DNA of 64,000 nucleotides from Muribaculaceae bacterium Isolate-013 (NCI) (GCA_004102785.1 SCEJ01000008.1:1-64000), one strand, 5' to 3'; shown: positions 28,396 through 38,772, counted from the first letter of the stretch. Notes: generated by a model from the sequence alone, not told the origin. A program made the numbers and translations.

Positions 28396-29859
28396 ATGAA
28401 GCTCCAGCATCTGATAGAAGCCATAGGCCCCTGCACCGTAAAGGGCCCCGCCGACAAAGAAATCACATCGCTCACCGCCGACTCACGCAAAGCCGCCGCA
28501 GGAGGGATGTTCGTGGCTGTGCGCGGCGTCACCGTCGACGGCCACACCTTCATCCCCTCGCTCGCCGGCAGCGGCGTGGCGGCATACGTTGTGGAGACTC
28601 TCCCCGACACCCTCGAGCCCGAAGCCACCTACATCGTCACCGACGACTCAGCACGCGCCCTGGGGCACCTCGCCTCGCGCTGGTACGGCGACCCCTCCAA
28701 GAAACTCCGCCTGGTGGGCGTGACCGGAACAAACGGCAAAACCACCACCGCCACCCTCATCTACGAGATGGCACGCATGACCGGGCACAAGGCCGGACTC
28801 CTCTCCACCGTGGTCAACTACATCGACACCGAAGCCGTGCACGCCTCGCAGACAACCCCCGACGCCCTCACCATAAACGCTCTGCTGGCAAGAATGGTAG
28901 AAGCCGGATGCACATACGCCGCAATGGAGGTGAGCAGCCACGCCGCCGACCAGCGCCGAATTGCCGGACTCACATTCGCCGGAGGCGTATTCACCAACCT
29001 CACACGCGACCACCTCGACTACCACGGCACGGTGCAGAACTATCTCAACGCCAAGAAGAAATTCTTCGACGCCCTCCCCGCCGACGCATTCGCCCTGACC
29101 AATGCCGACGACAAGACCGGAGCGGTGATGCTCCAGAACACCGCCGCCCGGCGCGCCACCTATTCGCTCCAGAAAATGGCCGACTTCCGCGGACGCGTGA
29201 TAGAGGAACGCCTCGACGGCATGGCGCTGAGCCTCAACGACAAGGAAATCAACGTGATGTTCACCGGGCGCTTCAACGCCTACAACCTCACGGCAGTCTA
29301 TGGCGCCTGCTGCCTGCTGGGATGGAACCCGGAGGAAGTGCTCGTCAACATGAGCCGCCTGGTGCCCGTGGCCGGACGCTTCCAGACCTTCCACTCAGCC
29401 GACGGAGTGACCGCCATCGTGGACTACGCCCACACCCCCGACGCCGTGGTCAACGTGCTCAACGCCATCCGCGACGTGCTCGGCAGCAAAGGCAGCATAC
29501 TCACCGTGGTAGGCGCCGGAGGCAACCGCGACAAAGGCAAACGCCCCATAATGGCGCAGGAAGCCGCACGTCTGAGCCAGCGCGTGCTCCTTACCTCCGA
29601 CAATCCACGCTTCGAAGAGCCTGAGGCCATTCTGCGCGATATGGAGGCCGGACTGGCCGGGAACCCCGAGTGGCTGGAGAAAACCGTATCCATCACCGAC
29701 CGCCGCACCGCAATCGACACCGCCGTGCGCCAGGCCATGCCCGGCGACGTTATCCTCATCGCCGGAAAAGGGCACGAGGACTACCAGGAGATACGCGGCG
29801 TGAAACATCACTTCGACGACCGCGAGGAGGTGCGCCGCGCCCTGGCCGAACTCCGCTGA
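28396..29859 (+). CDS. murE: UDP-MurNAc-L-Ala-D-Glu:meso-diaminopimelate ligase
   Basis: 487 residues. It adds the third residue of the peptidoglycan stem using ATP in the cytoplasm. ATP-binding GVTGTNGKTTTAT is near 111-123. DNPR at 402-405 (TSDNPRFEEP) is the signature of enzymes that add meso-diaminopimelate instead of lysine. TTPDALTINALL and VDYAHTPDA are further family blocks. murF, often next to murE, is absent; mraY follows 47 bases downstream. Confidence 0.96.
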   Translation: MKLQHLIEAIGPCTVKGPADKEITSLTADSRKAAAGGMFVAVRGVTVDGHTFIPSLAGSGVAAYVVETLPDTLEPEATYIVTDDSARALGHLASRWYGDPSKKLRLVGVTGTNGKTTTATLIYEMARMTGHKAGLLSTVVNYIDTEAVHASQTTPDALTINALLARMVEAGCTYAAMEVSSHAADQRRIAGLTFAGGVFTNLTRDHLDYHGTVQNYLNAKKKFFDALPADAFALTNADDKTGAVMLQNTAARRATYSLQKMADFRGRVIEERLDGMALSLNDKEINVMFTGRFNAYNLTAVYGACCLLGWNPEEVLVNMSRLVPVAGRFQTFHSADGVTAIVDYAHTPDAVVNVLNAIRDVLGSKGSILTVVGAGGNRDKGKRPIMAQEAARLSQRVLLTSDNPRFEEPEAILRDMEAGLAGNPEWLEKTVSITDRRTAIDTAVRQAMPGDVILIAGKGHEDYQEIRGVKHHFDDREEVRRALAELR

Positions 29860-29906
29860 CCCTCCTCTCCACCACCACGACACCACCCCGACAACCACAC
29901 TGAAAA

Positions 29907-31172
29907 ATGCTATATTACCTTTTTTCATTATTACAGGACTCCGACATCCCCGGCGCGCGACTGATGGACTACCTCACCTTCCGCTCCGGAGTGGCCCTGC
30001 TCATGGCGCTGTTCATCGCCATGGTGTTCGGACGCAAGATTATCGACCGGCTGCAACGGATGCAGGTAGGAGAGATTGTGCGCGACCTCGACCTCGAGGG
30101 GCAGATGAAGAAAACCGGCACCCCCACCATGGGTGGCATCATAATAATAGTGGCCACGGTGCTCCCCTGCCTGCTGATGGGCAACCTCGCCAACGTCTAC
30201 ATGATTCTGATGCTGGTGGCCACCGTGTGGCTCGGCGCTCTGGGCTTCGCCGACGACTACCTCAAGATGAAGCGCCACAACAAGGACGGCATGAGCGGCA
30301 AATTCAAGATTATCGGCCAGGTAGGTCTCGGCCTGATAGTGGGCCTGACCATGATGTGCTCGCCCGACATTGTCATGCGCCAGAACCACGAGGTTATCAA
30401 CCACACCTCCAACATGGTCGAGGAGGTAATCTATGAATCGGAGGAGATAAAGGCCACGCAGACCACAATCCCCTTCGTGAAGGAGAACAACTTCGACTAT
30501 GCCGACCTCACCGCCTGGATGGGCGACCACGCGCAGACCGGCGGCTGGATTCTCTTCATCTTCGTGGTGATATTCATCGTCACCGCCACCTCCAACGGCG
30601 CAAACCTCACCGACGGCCTTGACGGCCTCACCACCGGATGCTCGGCCATAATAGCCGTGGCGCTACTGATAATGGCCTACCTGGGCGGCTCGGTGATATA
30701 TTCGAGCTACCTCAATATAATGTACATACCCGGCAGCGGCGAGCTGGCGGTATTCTCTGCGGCATTCATCGGCGCACTTATCGGCTTCCTGTGGTACAAC
30801 GCCTTCCCTGCCCAGGTCTTCATGGGCGACACCGGCTCGCTCACCCTCGGCGGCATAATCGCCGTGCTGGCAGTGCTCATCCACAAGGAACTGCTGCTGC
30901 CGCTGCTCTGCGCCATATTCTACGTGGAGGACCTCTCGGTGATGATGCAGGTGGCATATTTCAAGTACACCCGCCGGCGCACCGGCACCGGCCGGCGCAT
31001 CTTCAAGATGACCCCCCTGCACCACCATTTCCAGAAACCGGGCAACGCCGGAATCGACGCCATAGTGCAGAAACCGCTTCAGGCCGTGCCTGAGTCGAAA
31101 ATCGTGACACGCTTCTGGATTGTATGCATCTTCCTGGCCGCAATCACCTTCGTAACACTGAAAATCCGTTAA
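29907..31172 (+). CDS. mraY: Phospho-N-acetylmuramoyl-pentapeptide transferase
   Basis: 421 residues and about ten membrane helices. It transfers phospho-MurNAc-pentapeptide to undecaprenyl phosphate, making lipid I. Motifs: GTPTMGGIIII, FADDYLKMKRHNKDGMSGKFK split over residues 113-134, NLTDGLDGL, FMGDTGSLTLGG and PLHHHFQ. It is longer than the 360 residues of E. coli because of an insert after about residue 155 (VMRQNHEVINHTSN... to ...DHAQTGG), which is usual in Bacteroidetes. murD begins three bases after its stop. Confidence 0.96.
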   Translation: MLYYLFSLLQDSDIPGARLMDYLTFRSGVALLMALFIAMVFGRKIIDRLQRMQVGEIVRDLDLEGQMKKTGTPTMGGIIIIVATVLPCLLMGNLANVYMILMLVATVWLGALGFADDYLKMKRHNKDGMSGKFKIIGQVGLGLIVGLTMMCSPDIVMRQNHEVINHTSNMVEEVIYESEEIKATQTTIPFVKENNFDYADLTAWMGDHAQTGGWILFIFVVIFIVTATSNGANLTDGLDGLTTGCSAIIAVALLIMAYLGGSVIYSSYLNIMYIPGSGELAVFSAAFIGALIGFLWYNAFPAQVFMGDTGSLTLGGIIAVLAVLIHKELLLPLLCAIFYVEDLSVMMQVAYFKYTRRRTGTGRRIFKMTPLHHHFQKPGNAGIDAIVQKPLQAVPESKIVTRFWIVCIFLAAITFVTLKIR

Positions 31173-31175
31173 GCC

Positions 31176-32567
31176 ATGTCAGCCAACACATATAAAGACA
31201 GCAACAACACCCCGCGCCTGGTAGTGCTCGGCGGGGGCGAAAGCGGCGTGGGCGCCGCCATCCTCGCCAAAGCCAAGGGGATGGACGTGTTTCTCTCCGA
31301 CGCAGGCACCCTGGCCCCGCACTATGCCGACGAGCTGCGCCGCCGCGGCATCCCATTCGAGGAAGGGGGCCACACCCCCGCGCTGATACTCAACGCCACC
31401 GAAGTGGTGAAATCGCCCGGCATCCCCCCCACCGCCCCGATGGTGGCGGAGATTGCCGCCAAAGGGATTCCCGTAATCTCCGAGATTGAGTTCGGCGGAC
31501 GCTACACCACCTCGCGCATGATATGCATCACCGGCTCCAACGGCAAGACAACCACCACCATGCTCATACACCACATACTCCGCTCGGCCGGAATCGACGC
31601 CTCGCTCGCCGGCAACGTAGGGCGCTCGCTGGCATGGCAGGTGGCGGAAGAGCCGCATGATGTATATGTGGTGGAACTCAGCTCTTTCCAACTTGAGAAT
31701 ATGTATGATTTCCGCGCCAACATCGCCGTGATGATGAACATCACGCCCGACCACATGGACCGCTACGAATACAAGATGGAGAACTATGTGCGCGCGAAAT
31801 TCCGCATTCTCCAGAACCAACAGACCTCTGATGCGTTCATATACTGGGAAGACGACCCCGTGATCCGGCGCCAGCTCGAGCAGGTGGTCACCGAAGCCAG
31901 GCGGTTCCCCTTCGCCGAATACGAGGAAGCAGGAGCCGCGGCATTCCTCGACGCCGACGGCCGCATGGTGCTCCGCACCCCCGCAGGGGAATTTGACATC
32001 CCGCGCGACGACCTCGCTCTCAAAGGGCTACACAACCTCTTCAACTCCATGGCGGCCGGACTCTCGGCCTGCCTGATGGATGTGCGGAAGGATGACATAC
32101 GGCGCGCGCTGTGCGACTTCGAGGGGGTGCCCCACCGCCTTGAGAACGCCGGAACAGTCAACGGGGTGAGATGGATCAACGACTCCAAGGCCACAAACGT
32201 AAACTCCTGCTGGTACGCCCTGGAGAGTATGCCCGACAACCGCTCCACAGTGCTTATCCTCGGCGGAAAGGACAAGGGCAACGACTACTCGGAGATTCTC
32301 CCCCTGGTGCGCCGCAAGGTGAAAGCCATTGTGGCAATGGGAAAGGACAACGCCAAGATACTCGACTACTTCGGCAAAGAGGCTCCCGGCATACCCGTGG
32401 CCGACACCCATTCGCTCGACAGCGCCGTGGAGGCATGCCGGGCTGCCGCCTCCGGGGGCGACACGGTGCTCCTCTCCCCCTGCTGCGCCAGCTTCGATCT
32501 CTTCAAAAGCTATGAGGACCGCGGCGACCGCTTCAAGGCCGCAGTAAAGGCCCTGACAGAAAAGTAA
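31176..32567 (+). CDS. murD: UDP-N-acetylmuramoylalanine:D-glutamate ligase
   Basis: 463 residues. It adds D-Glu to UDP-MurNAc-L-Ala. LVVLGGGESGVGAAILA near the start binds UDP-MurNAc, ITGSNGKTTTTM near 117 is the ATP loop, NITPDHMDRY is the middle-domain motif, and the C-terminal domain has INDSKATNVNS and ILGGKDKGND. The start ATG overlaps tightly with the mraY end, so the two are surely cotranscribed. Confidence 0.96.
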   Translation: MSANTYKDSNNTPRLVVLGGGESGVGAAILAKAKGMDVFLSDAGTLAPHYADELRRRGIPFEEGGHTPALILNATEVVKSPGIPPTAPMVAEIAAKGIPVISEIEFGGRYTTSRMICITGSNGKTTTTMLIHHILRSAGIDASLAGNVGRSLAWQVAEEPHDVYVVELSSFQLENMYDFRANIAVMMNITPDHMDRYEYKMENYVRAKFRILQNQQTSDAFIYWEDDPVIRRQLEQVVTEARRFPFAEYEEAGAAAFLDADGRMVLRTPAGEFDIPRDDLALKGLHNLFNSMAAGLSACLMDVRKDDIRRALCDFEGVPHRLENAGTVNGVRWINDSKATNVNSCWYALESMPDNRSTVLILGGKDKGNDYSEILPLVRRKVKAIVAMGKDNAKILDYFGKEAPGIPVADTHSLDSAVEACRAAASGGDTVLLSPCCASFDLFKSYEDRGDRFKAAVKALTEK

Positions 32568-32602
32568 CACATTCATTCACATTATACAGACACTCCCCCA
32601 CA

Positions 32603-33919
32603 ATGCGCTCTCTCGAACTGAGTCAGACCGAACCTATCGCCGACAAGGCACAACCGCCCAAGGCCGACAAATACATCTGGGGCATCTACATCGTGCTCCT
32701 GGTGGTGTCGGTAATCGAACTTTACAGCGCCTCCTCGCGCGAGGTGACGGCATCGAACGTGTTCGCCCCCCTGCTGCGCCACGGCAAGATGCTGCTGCTG
32801 GGCCTGGGCATCACCGTGGGCCTCTCGCGCGTGAAGTTCCGGTGGCTTGTGCCGTCGACCCCGCTGTTTGTCACCTTCGCCGTGGCAATCGGGGTCTACG
32901 TGCTCTTCAAAGGGCAGATTATCAACGGTGCACGCCGCTCGATGTCGCTTCTGGGCATACCGCTCCAGTCGGCCGAGCTGCTGAAGCTGGCCGTGGTGCT
33001 CTTCATAGCCTTCGTGATGTCGCGCACTCAGGAGCGCCACGGCGTAAAGAACGGCGGCGTAATCGTCGCGGCGGTGTTCGTGCTCATATGCGGCGCCCTG
33101 CTCTTCTCGCAGGGGCTCACCAACACCCTGCTGCTGATGGGCATTTCGTTCGCCATGATGCTTATCGCAGGTGTGCAGTGGAAGAAATTCCTCATTGTGC
33201 TGGGGTGCTACGGTGTGGTGGCCCTCGGAGGAATGAAATACAAGGAGAACCACAAAATAGAGTCGGCCGCCGAAACCGAGGCCATCATGACCACCGGCAA
33301 GGACCTCTCGGGCAAAAGCGCCACCCACGACCGCGACAAGACCTGGGCGGCACGCATCGACCGCTGGATGGGCGACTCCGTGCCCAAATACGAGCAGCCC
33401 ATCAACGCACAGAACCGCCAGGAAATGTACTCCTACATGGCCCAGGCCAACGGCGGATGGCACGGCGTGCTCCCCGGCAACTCGCGCGAGACAGCCCGCC
33501 TGCCGCTGGCTTTCTCCGACTACATCTTCGCCATAATCGTGGAGGACTGGGGCTTTCTCGGAGCCGTGGGGCTGCTGGTGCTCTACCTCGCCCTGCTGGG
33601 GCGCGCCGGAGCCATAGCCTACCGGTGCAAGCGTGTGTTCCCCGCCTTGCTGGTGATGGGGATGGCGGTGATGATAGTGCTTCAGGCGCTCTTCCACATG
33701 GCCATTGTGTCGGGGGTCTTCCCCGTATCGGGGCAGCCGCTGCCCATGATTTCAAAAGGTGGCTCCTCGATAATATGCACCTCGATAGCCTTCGGCATCA
33801 TGCTCTCGGTGAGCCGCTACGCCGTGCAGAAAAATTCGGGCGACAGCCGCCAGGCAAGCGCCGAACTCGAGGACCTGCCCCAGGAGATGACCGCCGCCAA
33901 TCCCGGCCAGGTGGGCTGA
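32603..33919 (+). CDS. ftsW: Septal peptidoglycan polymerase FtsW
   Basis: 438 residues, SEDS family, about ten membrane helices. Blocks recognised are INGARRSMSLLGIPLQSAEL and LPMISKGGSSIICTSIAFGI. It polymerises lipid II into septal glycan strands together with FtsI. The C-terminal tail of about 30 residues is hydrophilic and poorly conserved. Its position between murD and murG marks it as FtsW and not RodA. Confidence 0.94.
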   Translation: MRSLELSQTEPIADKAQPPKADKYIWGIYIVLLVVSVIELYSASSREVTASNVFAPLLRHGKMLLLGLGITVGLSRVKFRWLVPSTPLFVTFAVAIGVYVLFKGQIINGARRSMSLLGIPLQSAELLKLAVVLFIAFVMSRTQERHGVKNGGVIVAAVFVLICGALLFSQGLTNTLLLMGISFAMMLIAGVQWKKFLIVLGCYGVVALGGMKYKENHKIESAAETEAIMTTGKDLSGKSATHDRDKTWAARIDRWMGDSVPKYEQPINAQNRQEMYSYMAQANGGWHGVLPGNSRETARLPLAFSDYIFAIIVEDWGFLGAVGLLVLYLALLGRAGAIAYRCKRVFPALLVMGMAVMIVLQALFHMAIVSGVFPVSGQPLPMISKGGSSIICTSIAFGIMLSVSRYAVQKNSGDSRQASAELEDLPQEMTAANPGQVG

Positions 33920-33960
33920 CATTTGAATACTGACTGATTACGAACCAACCGATTATAGAG

Positions 33961-35085
33961 ATGAAAGTTCTGATTTCCGGTGGTGGCACCGGCGGACATA
34001 TCTTCCCGGCGCTCTCGATCGCCAACGCCCTCAGGCGCCTATACCCCGACACGGAGATACTCTTTGTCGGTGCGCAGGGACGCATGGAGATGGAGCGCGT
34101 GCCCGAAGCCGGATATGAGATTGTGGGCCTCCCTGTGGCCGGATTCGACCGCAAGCGCCTGTGGCGCAACTTCAAGGTGCTGGCAAAGCTCTTCAGGTCG
34201 CTGAGGATGGCGCGCAAGGTGCTGCGCGACTTCCGCCCCGACATATGCGTGGGGGTAGGCGGCTACGCCTCCGGCCCCATGCTGAAAGCCGCCCAGAAAC
34301 GCGGCATCCCCACCCTGCTTCAGGAACAGAACTCCTATGCCGGAGTCACCAACAAGCTCCTGGCAAAAAAGGCAAAGGCAATCTGCGTGGCCTACGAGGG
34401 GATGGAACGCTTCTTCCCCGCCGGCCGGATAATGCTCACCGGCAACCCTGTGCGAAAGAATCTCACCTCGGCGGCATACATCTCGCGCCCCGAGGCCCGC
34501 AAAGAACTTGGTTTCGACCCCGACAAACCACTGGTGGCTGTGGTGGGCGGCTCGCTCGGCGCCCGCACCATCAACGAGGCCATGAAGCGCGGACTGGCCG
34601 AAATCATCGCTTCCGGAGCCTCCGTGCTTTGGCAGACAGGGCGCTTCTACGCCGAAGAATGCCTCGCATTCGCCGATAAATTCCGAGCCGACAACCCCGC
34701 AGCCACCCCCGACAGGCTCCAGGTGCTCCCATTCGTGCAGCGGATGGACCTCGTTTACGCCGCCGCCGACCTCATGGTGTCGCGTGCCGGCGCCTCGACC
34801 ATCTCCGAGCTGCAGATTCTGGGGATGCCCGCCATACTGGTCCCCTCGCCCAACGTGGCCGAAGACCACCAGCGCAAGAACGCCGAGGCCCTGAGCTCAC
34901 GCGGCGCCGCGGTGACGGTGCTCGACGCCGACGCCCCTGCCTCCCTGGCCACCGAAGTCACCAAGCTCCTGGCCTCGCCCAAAGAGCGTGCCGCCATCGC
35001 CCTTAAAGTACAGGCCATGGCCCTCCCCGGAGCCGATGAGATAATAGCCCGTAAAGTAGCTGAAATTGTTAACTCAAAAAACTGA
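33961..35085 (+). CDS. murG: Lipid II synthase: UDP-GlcNAc transferase MurG
   Basis: 374 residues. It adds GlcNAc to lipid I on the inner face of the membrane. The first glycine-rich loop is SGGGTGGHIFPALSIANAL; the second domain has VVGGSLGARTINEA, and the UDP-GlcNAc site has SRAGASTISELQILGMPAILVPSP and DHQRKNAE. The gene fits the family in length and is followed after four bases by murC. Confidence 0.96.
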   Translation: MKVLISGGGTGGHIFPALSIANALRRLYPDTEILFVGAQGRMEMERVPEAGYEIVGLPVAGFDRKRLWRNFKVLAKLFRSLRMARKVLRDFRPDICVGVGGYASGPMLKAAQKRGIPTLLQEQNSYAGVTNKLLAKKAKAICVAYEGMERFFPAGRIMLTGNPVRKNLTSAAYISRPEARKELGFDPDKPLVAVVGGSLGARTINEAMKRGLAEIIASGASVLWQTGRFYAEECLAFADKFRADNPAATPDRLQVLPFVQRMDLVYAAADLMVSRAGASTISELQILGMPAILVPSPNVAEDHQRKNAEALSSRGAAVTVLDADAPASLATEVTKLLASPKERAAIALKVQAMALPGADEIIARKVAEIVNSKN

Positions 35086-35089
35086 CACC

Positions 35090-36457
35090 ATGGTTTACAG
35101 CAACATATACTTCGTAGGCGCCGGAGGAATCGGCATGGCCGCCCTCGAGCGCTATTTCCTCGCCGCCGGAGCGCAGGTGGCCGGCTACGACCGCACCCCC
35201 TCGCAGCTCACCGACGAACTCGCCTCCGAAGGCGCCGTCATATCGTTCAGCAATGACCCCGCCGTGATTCCCGCCGCATTCCGCGACCCGGAGCACACCC
35301 TGGTGGTCTACACCCCTGCGGTGAAAGATGACAACGCCATCCTCACGTGGTTCCGCGACAACGGCTTCGAGACGGTGAAGCGCGCGCGCCTGCTGGGCGA
35401 AATCACACGCCACAGCCGCGCCCTCTGCTTCGCAGGCACACACGGAAAAACCACCACCTCCTCGATGGCCGCACACATACTGCACAGCCAGGGCACAGCC
35501 GTCAACGCTTTCCTCGGGGGGGAGCTGCGCAACTGGAACTCCAACTTCCTCCTCACCCCCGGCGCCGACATCGCCGTGGTCGAGGCCGATGAGTTCGACC
35601 GCTCGTTCCATCACCTCACACCATATGTGGCCGTAATCACCTCCACCGACCCCGACCACCTCGACATCTACGGCACCGAGGAGGAATACCTCGAGAGCTT
35701 CGCGCACTTCACCGAACTCATCCGCTCCGACGGGGCGCTGCTGGTGCACGAAGGGCTGAAACTCAGCCCGCGACCCCACGAAGGGGTCAGGGTCTACACC
35801 TATTCGCGCGACAAAGGCGACTTCCACGCCTCCTACATACGCCAGGACCACGGCACACTCTCGTTCGACTTCGTTTACCCCGAAGGCACCATCCGCGGCA
35901 TCGACCTGGGAGTGCCTGTCGACATCAACATAGAGAACGCCGTGGCGGCACTCGCCGCCGTCTACCTCTCGGGCACCCTCGACGCCGCAAAGGCACGCGC
36001 GGCAATGGGCACATTCCTCGGCGCCAAACGCCGTTTCCAGTTCTGGCTCAAAGAGAGCGGACCGCAGGAACGCGCCATAATCGACGACTACGCGCATCAC
36101 CCCGACGAGCTGCGTGCAGCCATCCGCTCGGTGCGCACCCTCTACCCCGGCCGCCGGCTCACCGTGGCTTTCCAGCCCCACCTTTACAGCCGCACACGCG
36201 ACTTCGCCCCCGGTTTCGCCGAGGCCCTCTCCGAGGCCGACGAGGTATTTCTCCTGCCGATATACCCGGCGCGCGAGCTCCCCATCGAGGGCGTGACCTC
36301 CGAAATCATTTTCCGCGATATAAAAATCGAAAAAAAACATCTCGTAAGCTACGAAAATTTGCCCGAAACGCTAAAAAACAGTAACTTTGAGATACTTTTG
36401 ACTGCCGGTGCCGGCGATATAGCCAACCTGCTGCCGGAAATCGCCGGGGGTGCCTGA
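35090..36457 (+). CDS. murC: UDP-N-acetylmuramate:L-alanine ligase
   Basis: 455 residues from ATG 35090 (MVYSNIYFVGAGGIGMAALERYF); the frame is open 24 bases further up but that would overlap murG. It adds the first stem residue, L-Ala. Motifs: GAGGIGMAALERYF (UDP binding), FAGTHGKTTTSSM (ATP loop), EADEFDRSFHHL and DDYAHHPDE, then FQPHLYSRTRDF. The usual neighbour ddl is missing; ftsQ follows. Confidence 0.96.
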   Translation: MVYSNIYFVGAGGIGMAALERYFLAAGAQVAGYDRTPSQLTDELASEGAVISFSNDPAVIPAAFRDPEHTLVVYTPAVKDDNAILTWFRDNGFETVKRARLLGEITRHSRALCFAGTHGKTTTSSMAAHILHSQGTAVNAFLGGELRNWNSNFLLTPGADIAVVEADEFDRSFHHLTPYVAVITSTDPDHLDIYGTEEEYLESFAHFTELIRSDGALLVHEGLKLSPRPHEGVRVYTYSRDKGDFHASYIRQDHGTLSFDFVYPEGTIRGIDLGVPVDINIENAVAALAAVYLSGTLDAAKARAAMGTFLGAKRRFQFWLKESGPQERAIIDDYAHHPDELRAAIRSVRTLYPGRRLTVAFQPHLYSRTRDFAPGFAEALSEADEVFLLPIYPARELPIEGVTSEIIFRDIKIEKKHLVSYENLPETLKNSNFEILLTAGAGDIANLLPEIAGGA

Positions 36458-36488
36458 TGACACGGCGCCCCGCCACTCTTGCATCTGT

Positions 36489-37361
36489 ATGGAAAAAACC
36501 TCTGTAATACGTTGCCTGCTGGCGGTGATACTCACCGTCTACCTCGGCTTTGCCCTCCTTATCTCATCGGATATGGCGGCCTCGGCGCGTTGCACCGGTT
36601 ATCTAATAAGCATAAACGGCCCCGACGCTCACAAAGGCTTCGTCACAGCCGGCGAAGTGACCCGGCTGATGAAGGAATGGGGGCTCTACACACCGCAGGC
36701 TCCAGCATCGAAAGTGGATATACGCCAGATCGAGGAGCGGCTCAACGCCGAGCCCAACATCGAGCATGCCACCGTGGAACGGATGCCCGACAACAAAATC
36801 CTGGTGCAGGTCACTCCGATGACCCCCGTGGCAAGAATCTTCCCCTCGCGCGGCTCCTCCTACTACATCAACCGCGACGGCAAGAGGCTTACGGCCAACT
36901 CGCGCTACCGCCTCGACGTGCCGGTGATAGCCGGCGACTTCGACTCGCTCCATCCCGCCACCGACATCCTCCCGCTGATAAACCGCCTGGAGGGCGACAA
37001 AGACTGGAGCGCCATCATTTCGCACTACCGCGTGGACCCGCGCAACCGCGACATCATACTGGTGCCGATGATACGCGGCCACGTAATCAACCTGGGCGAC
37101 ACCACAGCCCTGGAGTCGAAACTGGCCCGGGTAATGGCGATGTACCACAAGGTGCTCCCCCTCAAAGGGTGGGAATACTACGATACCCTCTCCGTGAAAT
37201 GGGGCGGCCAGTGCGTGGCCACACGCCGCGACAAGGTGATACCCCAGTCGATGATTCTCTTCGACCAGGAGGGGGAGGCCGAGGCCGACGACATCGACGC
37301 CATGCTCGTGGCGACCGACACCGACACCGTGGCCTCATCCACACCTGCTTACGTTAACTAA
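36489..37361 (+). CDS. ftsQ: Cell division protein FtsQ/DivIB
   Basis: 290 residues from ATG 36489 (MEKTSVIRCLLAVILTVYLGF). One membrane helix at about 8-28 is followed by a periplasmic POTRA-like part (VDIRQIEERLNAEPNIEHATVERMP) and a beta domain (LVQVTPMTPVARIFPSRG, YYINRDGKRL). The frame is open to a GTG at 36450, but that would overlap the end of murC. FtsQ links FtsL/FtsB to the divisome. The last 30 residues are acidic. Confidence 0.9.
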   Translation: MEKTSVIRCLLAVILTVYLGFALLISSDMAASARCTGYLISINGPDAHKGFVTAGEVTRLMKEWGLYTPQAPASKVDIRQIEERLNAEPNIEHATVERMPDNKILVQVTPMTPVARIFPSRGSSYYINRDGKRLTANSRYRLDVPVIAGDFDSLHPATDILPLINRLEGDKDWSAIISHYRVDPRNRDIILVPMIRGHVINLGDTTALESKLARVMAMYHKVLPLKGWEYYDTLSVKWGGQCVATRRDKVIPQSMILFDQEGEAEADDIDAMLVATDTDTVASSTPAYVN

Positions 37362-37389
37362 CTTACTTGTCTATATATCACAACAACAT

Positions 37390-38772
37390 ATGCCCGAAAG
37401 ATATATCGTAGCCATAGAAATCGGAAGCTCCAAGCTACGTGGAGCCATCGGCCTGGCCGATGATTCAGGCATGCTTGACGTGCTCGCCGTAGAGGAAGAG
37501 AAACTCGTAGGCAGTGTGCGTTACGGATGCATCAACAACGTGGAGGTATCCAACGCCATAAACTGCATATGCGAGCGCCTCGAGCAGTATCCGCGCATAG
37601 CCCCGCGCACCATCAAGGGTGTGTATGTGTCGGTCGGCGGACGCTCCACGGCTTCTACCCTTATCGATGTGGAGGCCCGCCTGGGCGGCGAGCAGGAAAT
37701 CACACGCGAGATGATAGCCGACCTCCGCCGCCGTGCCGCGCAGAATATCCCCCAGGAGCGCGACGTGATCGATGTGGCTCCGGTGAAATTCACCGTCGAC
37801 AACAAGACCACCGTCAATCCCGTGGGCTCATACGGCACCACCGTGGGAGCGCGCATGTGTGTGCTCTCATGCGCTCCGGTTATCAAACGGATGATACGCC
37901 GTGTGATCTTCGAGAAAGTAGGCCTGGAAATCAACGGCTACGTGGCCCGTCCGCTCGCCGAAGGGGCACTTGCCCTCACCGACGAGGAGCGTCGCATGGG
38001 CGCCATGCTCGTTGACCTCGGCGCCGAAACAACATCGGTGACAATCTACAAAAACGGTGCGCCGGTCTATGTGGCAACACTCCCCCTCGGCTCGCGCAAC
38101 ATAACCCTCGACATCACCCACGCCCTCAACCACATCGAAGAGCGCGCCGAAGAGATAAAGAAAGTATCGGGCAACGCTCTCGGCGCCGAATCGGGCCGCC
38201 GAACCGGTGCCGACGGCATTGACTACTCCGAAGTCAACAACTACGTCCATGCCCGCGCCGCCGAAATTATCACTAACATTCTCAAGCAGATAGAATACGC
38301 CGGAATGCGCACCACCGACCTCCCCGGAGGCATTGTGCTCATCGGCGGCGGCTCGCGCCTGCGCGGCTTCAACGAACTTCTCACCCAGATGAGCAAGATG
38401 AAGGTGAGGATGGGAACCACACAGTCGGCTGTGCGCATATCCGACTCCGCAGTCAACGCCGCCGACAACATCGACGTGATTTCCACCCTGGTGGCCGCCG
38501 CACAGCTCCCCGAGGCCGAATGTATGACAGAGCCGGAACCCGAGGCCGAGGCCGAGACCGGCTCCGATGAATATGACGACAGCCATGATGACGACGATGA
38601 CAATGTGTCGCGCATCGGTCTCGAAGATGATGACGATGACGATTTCGCTACCGGTAAAAACAAAAAGCCCCGCAAAACCTCCGATTCGGAGGAACCCTCC
38701 GGCAAAAGCCGCATCTTCTCATGGCTGCGTTCCCGCATCGCCACAGCGATGGACGAGGGGGACGACATGTAG
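37390..38772 (+). CDS. ftsA: Cell division protein FtsA with acidic linker
   Basis: 460 residues. Actin-fold membrane tether of FtsZ: EIGSSKLRGAIG (phosphate 1) near residue 8, the 1C subdomain at about 85-165, VDLGAETTSVTIYKNG (phosphate 2) near 205, and GIVLIGGGSRLRGF (adenosine) near 315. After residue 375 comes a linker of about 50 residues very rich in Asp and Glu, with runs DDDDD and DDDDDD, and then a basic amphipathic end (KSRIFSWLRSRIATAM), which is the membrane-binding helix. The acidic linker is longer than in most FtsA. ftsZ starts 24 bases downstream. Confidence 0.95.
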   Translation: MPERYIVAIEIGSSKLRGAIGLADDSGMLDVLAVEEEKLVGSVRYGCINNVEVSNAINCICERLEQYPRIAPRTIKGVYVSVGGRSTASTLIDVEARLGGEQEITREMIADLRRRAAQNIPQERDVIDVAPVKFTVDNKTTVNPVGSYGTTVGARMCVLSCAPVIKRMIRRVIFEKVGLEINGYVARPLAEGALALTDEERRMGAMLVDLGAETTSVTIYKNGAPVYVATLPLGSRNITLDITHALNHIEERAEEIKKVSGNALGAESGRRTGADGIDYSEVNNYVHARAAEIITNILKQIEYAGMRTTDLPGGIVLIGGGSRLRGFNELLTQMSKMKVRMGTTQSAVRISDSAVNAADNIDVISTLVAAAQLPEAECMTEPEPEAEAETGSDEYDDSHDDDDDNVSRIGLEDDDDDDFATGKNKKPRKTSDSEEPSGKSRIFSWLRSRIATAMDEGDDM

